A DNA stretch of 64,000 nt from Balanoglossus misakiensis (lineage: Eukaryota > Hemichordata): positions 8,556,001 through 8,620,000 of the forward strand of contig CM082586.2 of NCBI GenBank assembly GCA_040954595.2, read 5' to 3'. The notes under the pieces are model-generated. The model was given only the letters and a program-made list of their open reading frames with translations. It made no database searches and had not been told where the DNA came from. Positions 37,401-44,084 of the stretch are shown here, in pieces; the first letter of the stretch is position 1; every line of letters starts with the position of its first letter. Made by a program: the position numbers and the translations under genes.

Positions 37401-39105
37401 TAACTATATAAAAAATATGGAAATGTAAAAAAATGTGCACTAACCTGTTGTCATTTCAGCTATACCTGTATCAATTCCTAATCCTTCTTTCATTTTGATA
37501 AGAGGACGATCAATGACGTAGTTGTCAGGTAGGGTACGACTTCTACGATGACGTGATCCCCTTCTACCACTTACTGACTGTGAACCCTATCAGAAATAAA
37601 TTCTTCAGTTAGTGGCTAATTCAAACAAGTATGCTGTTCATGATTTTATTTACTGGATGCGTGGAAGGTACATGTACATCACTGGGAAAGAAATACCGTT
37701 AAAGTCATTTTATAAGACGCACCTTTTTTGAGTGACAGTGTGTGCCGAAAACTTATAATACCAATGTTCTGTTGTATTCATTTCCTTAAAATCTCCTCCC
37801 ACACAAGTTTTTCAAAGAAGGGGTGCGACCTATAATACTGCTGCGACTTATAAAATGACTTTAACAGTAACCAGTGTGTGGCACTTCACGTGAAGGATCA
37901 ACTAGGCAGACGTAAGGACATCTACACACACCCATCAGCCCTGGTCCCCCTTAAGTTGATACAGGCAAAATCTGTTGCATTTTTTCTCACCTGTGATGAA
38001 AACACATCCCTGACATCAGGTGTGGTTGGTGATCTTGCTTTCATGCGAAGAGTGGCATTTAATGTATCAACTCGTTTCTGTACTGCTTCAGCCTGAGCTC
38101 TTGTTAATGATGAAGTCACATTTTCAAGTACCGCCTTTTCTAATTCTTTCCCCTCTGAAATAAAAATGTTCCATTAATTCAACCACCCACTATTCTTTGG
38201 AAAATTAATTATTTTATAACCTTCAATTGTTTGACCACTGATTAATATGCATGTGTTGATATTGCGTATTTTTCATGAAGATATCTGCAACTTAAACCTT
38301 TCAAGGTATTAATTAACTTACTGTGTCTGACACACACACACACACACACACAATGTACCTTCATAGTTTGACGCTAAATTTTGAAAGCCAGCTTCCTTTA
38401 ACCACTGCACTTCTTCTTCACCTTCTGTGAACACAAAATGGAGGACAGTGAATATGTATTACATGAGCACACAAAACAAAATGAAATACCCCTGCATACA
38501 TGTACATGTACAAGAGTGGCAAACCGGTATACTACATCAGGGATATTTGGTTTCATAATGGCCAAGCTTTTTTGGGGAAACTATCAGAAGTGGATACATT
38601 TACTGGTGAGTATTGGATATTTGTCTTATCTCATGAAGTGGCCCATATTTCCACACGTGAGACACAGACCAGGACAGAAACAAATATACCCCTGTAGGCT
38701 GTTCTATGTCATCAACAGGAACTATTTCCATCGATTTGCCAAGAAAGTGCCTCTGCACAGTCCGGTCTGAGCGAGCGAGCCAACATATTCCGGAAATGGT
38801 TTCGAGACAGTTCAGCGCGTGATGACTGAACCTCTATATTCCACCAGTCATCGAAATGTATAAGAGAATCAATAATATTTGTGTAAGGTCCCCGGCTGAT
38901 TTTGAGCTACATGAGTGCCACCCATAGATGACATACAAATCTTACCATCAGGCGTCTTGGCAGTTTCCTCTTCAGTATTGTCATTATCATCAGCATCTTT
39001 ATGCTCTGAAATCTCTTTCAATTCACTTAAATAGATATCCAATTCACTAGCATTTCCTGAAACTTCCATCCCCAGATTTGCATTCAGTATGCTTTCCTTT
39101 GTTAT
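25400..39105 (-). CDS. ARHGAP18: ARHGAP18/28/40-family Rho GTPase-activating protein (N-terminal exon unresolved)
   Basis: Seventeen exons were joined by eye with GT-AG sites and fully consistent phases: 38946-39105, 38359-38424, 37991-38154, 37445-37586, 36286-36413, 35584-35634, 34677-34803, 32034-32125, 31393-31470, 30135-30300, 29419-29501, 28796-28999, 28457-28543, 27713-27766, 26937-27082, 26176-26243, 25400-25494. They encode 636 residues ending in TGA. An N-terminal EVQWLKEAGFQNL motif and LTRAQAEAVQKRVDTLNATL are followed by the RhoGAP domain at about residues 285-480. The arginine finger is in GILRIPG (about residue 327); LLKLFLRELPIPLL and NKMSLVNVAMIMAPNLF are family signatures. 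The C-terminal GVIRVQAPQFT...QLTE segment and WEVGGNIGQRCL are specific to the ARHGAP18 group. Family members inactivate RhoA-type GTPases and affect actin, spreading and polarity. The three vertebrate paralogues cannot be told apart here. The first coding exon should lie between 39106 and about 41000. Confidence 0.93.
25684..25856 (+). repeat. dispersed repeat family C, copy 2
   Basis: Matches 7664-7822 (opposite strand) and 51081-51200. It includes AAGATGGCAACGACCATAAT and GTGCGCATGAAATATGGAAG. It lies inside the last ARHGAP18-like intron. Confidence 0.65.
26176..26243 (-). CDS. ARHGAP18: ARHGAP18-like penultimate exon
   Basis: Encodes SEDSYEAEIHLWEVGGNIG. Acceptor ctctacttcag was chosen over a nearer AG because only it keeps the frame open. 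Donor AATATTG|GTGATT. Confidence 0.85.
26333..26667. mobile_element. 335-bp inverted-repeat element in an ARHGAP18-like intron
   Basis: Left arm GGCCGAAGTAAGTAAATTCT then TTGTTTTGCGTCC. Right arm GGACGAGAAACAAAGAATTG then ATTTACTTTGGCC. The arms are similar, with small indels. The class and target duplication are unclear. Confidence 0.6.
26937..27082 (-). CDS. ARHGAP18: ARHGAP18-like exon, conserved C-terminal domain
   Basis: Encodes GVIRVQAPQFTQISITMQLT and ENTTAADVVDKF, the ubiquitin-fold-like C-terminal segment specific to the ARHGAP18 group. Confidence 0.93.
27713..27766 (-). CDS. ARHGAP18: ARHGAP18-like 54-nt exon
   Basis: Encodes SMNFFGMHSKKGKDGSKK between acceptor aaatatttcag and donor AAAAG|GTATTG. 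Phase 0 on both sides fits its neighbours. The sequence is less conserved. Confidence 0.7.
28457..28543 (-). CDS. ARHGAP18: ARHGAP18-like exon, post-RhoGAP
   Basis: Encodes VPSFMVLQLRHLYESSQQNE and a basic tail, matching the family's (V/I)P.F...Q(V/L)R segment. Confidence 0.88.
28796..28999 (-). CDS. ARHGAP18: ARHGAP18-like exon, end of RhoGAP domain
   Basis: Encodes ILLQFLQKLVKREVVNKMSL and VNVAMIMAPNLF, then AAGTANVVRMLVNYQEILWM. The NKM...N.A...APNLF motif carries the conserved Asn of RhoGAPs. Confidence 0.95.
29419..29501 (-). CDS. ARHGAP18: ARHGAP18-like exon, RhoGAP core
   Basis: Encodes IPDKKEQIQALNLLILVLPE, matching the L(P)..K..QLQALN.L..LLP helix. Donor TTGAAG|GTAAGA. Confidence 0.92.
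29632..29815. mobile_element. TTAA-flanked MITE, family B, copy 2
   Basis: Termini AGGTATACGGTCACCTATGG and GGAGGTGACTGTATACCT lie between TTAA (29628-29631, 29816-29819). The interior matches the copies at 1763 and 31118. It sits in an ARHGAP18-like intron. Confidence 0.88.
30135..30300 (-). CDS. ARHGAP18: ARHGAP18-like exon, RhoGAP core
   Basis: Encodes HDIAGLLKLFLRELPIPLLT, the most conserved RhoGAP motif (K.(F/Y)LRELP.PL). Acceptor catgttag, donor GGAAG|GTAAGT. Confidence 0.95.
31118..31286. mobile_element. TTAA-flanked MITE, family B, copy 3
   Basis: Same family, with one terminal A lost on the left (TTAAGGTATAC). The interior CTAGCCAATCACAGATTTTT and GTGGGTGGCACACACGAAAA match copy 2. 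It lies about 107 bp downstream (on the minus strand) of the arginine-finger exon's donor. Confidence 0.85.
31393..31470 (-). CDS. ARHGAP18: ARHGAP18-like exon with arginine finger
   Basis: Encodes MLEYIEENCLDDEGILRIPG followed by SSARMK. The Arg in GILRIPG is the catalytic finger inserted into the GTPase active site. Confidence 0.95.
32034..32125 (-). CDS. ARHGAP18: ARHGAP18-like exon, start of RhoGAP domain
   Basis: Encodes GLFGVPLHLMVENDNKRV and then VKAPLILQQ, the (L)FG(V/I)PL.....D opening of the RhoGAP fold. Confidence 0.93.
32319..32655. mobile_element. 337-bp TTAA-flanked MITE, family E, complete copy
   Basis: Long subterminal inverted repeats AGGGACAAAGTCTCTCTCTC and CGAGAGAAAGACTTTAGTCC are flanked by TTAA (32315-32318, 32656-32659). 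The two halves mirror each other (CATTAATTATGTTTGAT against ATCAAACATAATTAATG). The left half recurs at 11977-12165. Confidence 0.85.
33172..34112. repeat. 239-bp tandem repeat, four units
   Basis: The phrase TGCTCTGGATGCC(A/G)AGATAT recurs at about 33172, 33411, 33650 and 33887, giving periods of 239, 239 and 237. Units 2 and 3 are nearly identical; units 1 and 4 are more diverged. Each unit carries AGGTCAAAGGTCACCTGAGG. Confidence 0.92.
33202..33939 (+). promoter_or_regulatory. four nuclear-receptor-like DR1/DR4 arrays, one per tandem unit
   Basis: Perfect AGGTCA-A-AGGTCA (DR1) lies at 33202-33214, 33441-33453, 33680-33692 and 33917-33929. Each is followed by CCTG and a third half-site (AGGTTA in unit 1, AGGTCA in the others), making a DR4 with the second half-site. 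DR1 is bound by HNF4, RXR and COUP-TF-type receptors and DR4 by TR/LXR-type heterodimers. Function here is untested. Confidence 0.5.
34514..34561. repeat. (ACATCC/ACATAC)n microsatellite
   Basis: Short tetranucleotide-type tract near the right end of the family F element. The other copy has a longer (ACAT)n at the same place. Confidence 0.85.
34677..34803 (-). CDS. ARHGAP18: ARHGAP18-like exon just before the RhoGAP domain
   Basis: Encodes LGLTPITSLGAKDIDKIRSL and ALLELTAVYDN, matching the conserved DL.PQD..K...LALIELTAL(F/Y)D segment. The donor is GTTTAC. A dispersed repeat ends about 57 bp into the intron. Confidence 0.88.
35584..35634 (-). CDS. ARHGAP18: ARHGAP18-like 51-nt linker exon
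   Basis: Encodes NIRMESSPGNGAQSTLP. Flanked by AATACAG and GTGAGT. Phase 0 on both sides is forced, because the other frames give a stop in the next exon. Confidence 0.75.
36286..36413 (-). CDS. ARHGAP18: ARHGAP18-like linker exon
   Basis: Encodes IKTLSLTHTLPIDVPRTD and continues to SREAKL. Acceptor gtcatgacag, donor AACTG|GTAGGC. The phase fits both neighbours. Confidence 0.8.
36526..36648. repeat. (GGGA)n/(GA)n/(GACA)n compound microsatellite
   Basis: Pure purine tract of GGGA, GA and GGGA blocks ending in GACAGACGGACAGACAGATAG, inside an ARHGAP18-like intron. Confidence 0.92.
37363..37438 (+). repeat. fragment of dispersed element family F
   Basis: CCAGAATTAAAATCATAGGT and CATTTGCAAGCAGATATGAC match the left part of family F at 47322-47400, including the following ATATGGAAATGTAAAAAAA. 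It ends next to the donor of exon 37445-37586. Confidence 0.6.
37445..37586 (-). CDS. ARHGAP18: ARHGAP18-like exon, Arg/Ser-rich linker
   Basis: Encodes GSQSVSGRRGSRHRRSRTLP and a following DRPLIKMKEGLG. The RRGSRHRRSRT stretch is a plausible basic phosphorylation site (inference). Confidence 0.8.
37991..38154 (-). CDS. ARHGAP18: ARHGAP18-like exon, coiled segment
   Basis: Encodes LTRAQAEAVQKRVDTLNATL and then TPDVRDVFSSQ, conserved in the ARHGAP18 group. Acceptor ttatttcag, donor CACAG|GTGAGA. Confidence 0.9.
38332..38352. repeat. (CA)n microsatellite
   Basis: About ten CA dinucleotides just downstream of the donor of exon 38359-38424. Confidence 0.9.
38359..38424 (-). CDS. ARHGAP18: ARHGAP18-like exon with WLKEAGF motif
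   Basis: Encodes GEEEVQWLKEAGFQNLASNY, matching the family's EEEWLKEAGLSNL motif. Sites are tgttcacag at the 5' side and GAAG|GTACAT at the 3' side. Confidence 0.88.
38946..39105 (-). CDS. ARHGAP18: ARHGAP18-like, first resolved coding exon
   Basis: Acidic N-terminal region beginning ITKESILNANLG with ELDIYLSELKEI, the counterpart of the family's conserved N-terminal DYW.ELE.I segment. Entered in phase 0, left in phase 1. Confidence 0.85.
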
Positions 39106-41065
39106 CTGAATGAGAAAACAAAACAGCGCATGGTAGACAAGCATTGTATATTTCATCGTTAGAAGTAGCAGTAGCTATAGTAAATGCAAGTTTGCATTTG
39201 GAGGTTAAGGGAGGTTGAATACCCTATTTTTGATGAGATTTGCTATAAAACCAATGTCTTAATGCATGCTGTTTTTTTTTTTCAAAATTACAACGATTTT
39301 TACATTGACTGCCATACCATTACAATATGACAATAAATGTGATACCTTAATTACATGTATTTCCCATTTTCATCATTTATTATTTACGCTAGAGGGAAAA
39401 ATATTGTTCAATGGATGAACTTGTTTTAGTTGGGCATACACTACATCAGTTAACTTTGTTTTCCATTAAAAAAACAAAGTGAGAAATAACAATACTTGTA
39501 TAATATTAATAATTACAGAAGGTAGTGAGATTAGCATTAATATTTCATTCCAAATTCTGAAAAGCTACTTTTTGGTTTTAAAATGTTTCATTTGTCATGT
39601 GACAGAAAGTCAACAATGGCAAAGATGCTGACAGCCTGGTGTTTACAGGGGATGTGTATCAGGGTGGGTTCTCCATAGGGGAGGGGGGGGGGGGGTTGAG
39701 GGATACCCCCCACCTCAATTTTTTCGGTGGACCCTATGCTGTGTGTGCCGCCCCTGCACTTGTAAAGACCGTCCCTTTGTTTGCATTTTTGGCGACGAAA
39801 ACAAATGTTTCTTTCATATACTGTTTCAGCCATTTACATGTAGTAAAGTTAAACCTTATTGAATACGAACCGTTCTACCCAAACGATCGACCCCAACCCT
39901 AAACACGACCCCAACTAGCAACAAATTATCAACAACAACAACAACAACAACAACAACAACTACGATATTATTAATAACAACAATGACGGGGTCAAAATGT
40001 TTTTATTTTTATTTTATATTTAAACCTAATCGTCATCATGACCTTCATTATTTGGGTTGCCATGGGGGATCGAGGCGAGATCCCTGTGTATAACGCCGGA
40101 CGTTCGCGCTGACATACCAGGACTGAACAAAAAAGAACAGTTTGCATATGCAAATAGGGGTAGTACCTCTGTCAGGACTGACTAGTGCAGCGGAGTACAC
40201 AGGCTTCGCTTCCCGGTTGCGAATAACAGAGAATGCGCTATACATGAGATTTGGATGAAAGCTTTGGTTTTTGGATGAACTGCGCTTGGTAAGCTGGCTG
40301 TAATGATTCTAGCGGATGCTGCAAAAACGTCGTAAACCAAGCAGCACCCGTTACAATCGTTGCAGATTGATAATGATACAAATTAAGTCGCACCGTCTTA
40401 ATAATTAGCAAAGTTGTGCTTCCGACTTCCGTTTTCACCGGGCAGCCATGCGCCGGGTTCTACCAATATTATTGTCCGTCCATAGGATTTCAGTAATCTA
40501 CTTCACTTATAATCACTTGAAAGTACAACCTACCTATGTTGAATCGGCGATACGTTGCATTCGATCGCGTTATTTACATCTGTGTCTTGTCCTCAGGAAC
40601 ACCGCACTTACTAAAGGCGAACCACCATCGTAACCTTTGACCTCTGGGACCATTTATTGGTCTTAAACATTACAATTCACGAACATTTATAATCTAACCA
40701 TTCGTGATAAATTCAGTAATAAGTATAAAGCTCGAAATTTATATTCTTTAATAGTATATACATATATATTCCGCTAAAAGCCATATATATTTTCACCAAC
40801 GTATGAGGGCGCTGTGTCACAGGCCATCTTGAACTATGACCTCTCTGCGGCAACAGCTTCAGATTGAATGGGGCCACAGGCACTCGTATTCAATAAAGAA
40901 TAATGGTGCATGATAGTCCTGTACAAGTCACCCCTGCACAGACTAAGCACATGCAGAAGTGTTGCTTTTGCTTGACACAGTGATACGTATTGGTATAAGG
41001 ACTAACGGGACATAATTGACAGTAGTTGATGGAAAATACTAGCATGATAGCAATAATATCAGTTA
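39106..41065. other. region expected to hold the ARHGAP18-like first exon and promoter
   Basis: It contains a poly-G run (about 39681) and (CAA)n (about 39929-39959), then a relatively CpG-rich stretch at about 40040-40640. No first exon ending in phase 0 could be chosen with confidence. A GCCATCTTG (YY1-type CAAGATGGC on the minus strand) at 40823-40831 gives an ATG GCC on the minus strand and is a candidate start or initiator. Confidence 0.35.
40823..40831 (-). promoter_or_regulatory. candidate YY1-type initiator site
   Basis: CAAGATGGC on the minus strand, a motif common just downstream of metazoan transcription start sites, lies upstream of the first resolved ARHGAP18-like exon. Position and motif only. 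Confidence 0.3.
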
Positions 41066-42260
41066 GGGAGCCGTCATTATTTACGGCCTGGGGGGGGGGG
41101 GGGTCGGAGGAATTACACTAGAAACTCCAAAATTTTGAGAAACCCCCCCTGCCAAGCATGCAGATTTTGAGAACCCCCCCCCCTTCCAACACAGAAATTT
41201 CGACTACCCCCCCCCCCCCTAAAACCGGAACAACTACATATCAAAACATGTATCTGTATAAATCACTATTACAGTAGTGTAGTAAAAGACCTTTCAACTC
41301 CAGGTTCACCCTGCTACATTGTAGGTGATCATCAGTTGCATCATGATGGATTGAAAAGGGTGAAACAACAAAACAATCTCAAAGTCACAACTAAATAATG
41401 ATTACCGTAAAAGCTCACCCATAACCAGTAACCATCAAGTAGCATTGTGTAATTTGGACAGGCATCGTTAAAAGTCAAAATGATTATCAAACTTTGTGGG
41501 TGAAAATATATTTCTGTGAATTAACAACAGTTCAGGTAGTTCAGTTCTATGTGCTAATATAGGTATCTGCTGGGAGCATTCCGCCATGATCCGGCTGTCC
41601 TTCCCCCTCTTGTAACAACTGTTGGAAATGACTGTACAGGTACTATATCGTCACCACTGTCATCTTCACTTTCACTTTCACTGGTGCTGTTCATTTCATT
41701 CAAAACAATATCGTTTTCATCATCACTGTCTGTTTCATCATTACTGGAAAGAAAATCTGCCTGCAGCTGCAATATTGTGTTTATCCATAGACTCAAGAGA
41801 TTACCAAACGTGTGACAAAGAGGTCAGAGAAAAAAAGACAAAGAAAACAAAAACTTACATTTGCTTGAATATACATGTAGTATGCATTTTTCAGTATTTT
41901 AATAAATAATAATAATATTTATTTCTTAAAAAATAATAAGGAGTAACGTTTTCTATGCATGATCAGGCAAGCATGCCAATCCTTTATCAGCAAATTTTGG
42001 GAAAAATACTTTGATAGTGCAGTGTGGACACTCTGGTGTTCCGCGACCGGAGGTCGCGGAGCGCTGCAGCACTTGCACAGCACACAACTAAATCTTTCAG
42101 TTGAAAAACTTTGATACATTTCCCAAAAATGAGTGACCCCCCCCCTCTTCATCTACAATTTTTGAGAACCCCCCCCCCTGCAGCCTTCCAATTTTTGAGA
42201 AACCCTCCCCCCTTGATTCCTCCGATCCCCCCCCCCAGGCCATAAATAATGACGGCTCCC
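41066..42260. mobile_element. 1.2-kb Harbinger-like transposon remnant with TTA target duplication
   Basis: Inverted termini GGGAGCCGTCATTATTTACG and TAAATAATGACGGCTCCC are flanked by TTA (41063-41065, 42261-42263). Subterminal poly-C/poly-G blocks with TTTTGAGAA(A)CCCCCC repeats mirror each other at both ends. A short acidic open frame lies inside, as does a CCGCGACC/GGTCGCGG hairpin. TWA duplication and a GGG start fit PIF/Harbinger. Confidence 0.8.
41554..41796 (-). CDS. hypothetical acidic open frame within the Harbinger-like element
   Basis: Eighty codons, rich in Asp, Glu and Ser (NDETDSDDENDIVLNE; STSESESEDDSGDD), ending in TAG. It lies wholly inside the transposon at 41066-42260. It could be the end of a degraded element-encoded protein or a chance low-complexity frame. 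No transposase or Myb-like motif is visible. Confidence 0.25.
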   Translation of the reverse strand: MSLWINTILQLQADFLSSNDETDSDDENDIVLNEMNSTSESESEDDSGDDIVPVQSFPTVVTRGGRTAGSWRNAPSRYLY

Positions 42261-42263
42261 TTA

Positions 42264-42410
42264 GACTCTCTCACAGCCCCTCTCGTCGTCCATGCAGGCT
42301 TATGGTCTGATTGCATGTGTGCCCGCTACACAACACCAGACAGTGCTTCTCCCTTGCCAAACGGTTGAGGGCGCGTCAGTGAAGAGCGAACCGTGGGCTG
42401 TGAGAGAGTC
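42264..42410. mobile_element. 147-bp MITE with TA target duplication
   Basis: Perfect 16-bp inverted termini GACTCTCTCACAGCCC and GGGCTGTGAGAGAGTC are flanked by TA on both sides, as in Tc1/mariner-type insertion. The left TA is shared with the TTA duplication of the neighbouring Harbinger-like element. Confidence 0.85.
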
Positions 42411-42608
42411 TATAATATCAGTCAGCTGACTGGTGAATGGAAGACACCAATTTGATGCAAGGCAATTTGCTGAACCCTTGAATCGTTTTAAATACATGTA
42501 TATAGGTATACAATTATTATGGTGCTGGTATGATGAATTTTGGGCAATTAAGGTACCATGTTAAAGTCTCCTATTTATTATCAGATATGTCAAAAAGGAT
42601 ATCTAGGC

Positions 42609-43043
42609 CACAGGCGCTCAAGACGATCGCTTCGCGATGGGGTGGGGGTGGCTTCGCGATGGGGTGGGGGTGGGGGGCTCAGTACCCCTAAAATATAAAA
42701 GAAGGTATGAAAGGCCAGGCCAGGACAGGCCAGGATACTGACGAGATCACAATGTTCAAGCGGCGATTTCGCTGCGAAAATGTCATTAAAACTTACCGAA
42801 ATGCGGCGGGTAGAAGCTAACAAGTATATGTTTTGTGATCCATAGCAAAAAAAGCTCAATTTAAAGGCAAACTGCTCGAAATGTGGAGGTTTCGAGCGCG
42901 GTTCGAGCGACACTTTCGACAGTGGACATTGTCGATGTCAGTATGGCCGCGGTCACTATTTTAGGGGTACTGAGTCCCCCACCCCCACCCCATCGCGAAG
43001 CCACCCCCACCCCATCGCGAAGCGATCGTCTTGAGCGCCTGTG
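42609..43043. mobile_element. 435-bp long-TIR element with 8-bp target duplication
   Basis: Inverted repeats of about 90 bp start CACAGGCGCTCAAGACGATC and contain GCTTCGCGATGGGGTGGGGG twice; they end near TACCCCTAAAAT. ATCTAGGC flanks both sides (42601-42608, 43044-43051). Eight-base duplication suggests a hAT-type insertion, though P- or Merlin-type cannot be excluded. No transposase remains. Confidence 0.85.
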
Positions 43044-43051
43044 ATCTAGGC

Positions 43052-44084
43052 CCCCTATTCATAAGATAAAACATTCAAAAGGAGAACAAACGATTGGCAC
43101 ACTGTTTGTGAGCAATTCAAACAATAAAGCGGGAACCACGTATTGAGAAGAGGGCTTTAAAGTAAATATTTATATGTTGCTACGCCAACATCAGTTATTG
43201 CAGGGTTCTGCCGAGCCTTCGAAAGAGGGGTGGTCGCCTAATTCATGTGGTCATTAGTATTCACGATCTAATTGATATTCATTTTATGTCTTTTAAAATG
43301 TTGTGATGTGGTGTTTGCAGTGAGGTTGTGTTTGTTGCACTGAGAAAATAAAACAAGTTTATTAATCAACTGTAGATCATATTTATTTTCCTTATACTTT
43401 GTTATTTTGCAAAAATACATTAGGTCTTTTGTGCAACAAAAATACAGATTTAGTAGGATTAATAATCTATAACATGTATAAAAATTACCGTTTATACTTT
43501 CAACAGCATTCACACAATAACCGATTTTGTTATAGTAATTACATCGGTGAAGAATACAATACCAACTATATATAAATGAACGTTAAGAGCTTTAAATGAC
43601 ATGTGCACCTTGTTCATAAAAAGTACTAGAGTGGTCCTCAGTAAAATGCATATGTACTGTGTTATCTCTTCCATGAAAAGAAGCTGACATTGACTGGATA
43701 CGATAACTCTTGTGTACCTACTAAACTCAAATATTATGATTATGTCTAATATTACAAATTTGTCGTTATTCATTATTTTACTCTTTCCTTATAAGCGACA
43801 TGCCATGTTTTTATGTGTCATATAATTATTGTTTGAAAATCGACGATAAATGACGAATCATGATAGTATGGTTACATTATATAAAGCGAATATTGTAGAG
43901 TACGAGTAACTTTGGCCGTTTTGCTTATGACATTAAAGATATACAACCATCTCTAAATTGCCTGTACGCGTGTCTGAATCTTCTGACGAACATTCACTAG
44001 TGTATTATGTTTTGCGTGACCATTGGATAGATCTGAAATCGTCCTGATAAATGTGGTTTAGTTTGCATAGGCGACCGCAAACAT
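43052..44084. other. non-coding tract downstream of the CILP-like stop codon
   Basis: AT-rich, presumably including the CILP-like 3' UTR. TTTATT hexamers near 43358 and 43380 could be minus-strand polyadenylation signals. Sequence at about 43945-44080 weakly resembles family B MITEs (AAAGATATACAACCATCT; ATTGGATAGATCTGAAAT). Confidence 0.35.

Noticed and set aside
40238-40438. MKTEVGSTTLLIIKT as the first ARHGAP18-like exon with a phase-0 donor
   Set aside because: The apparent start is GTG rather than ATG, and an upstream ATG (MAAR) runs into TGA. It may still be part of an exon, but cannot be supported.
41089-42240. Poly-C/poly-G runs as assembly artefacts
   Set aside because: They occur symmetrically at both ends of an element with matching inverted termini and TTA duplication, so they belong to the transposon.
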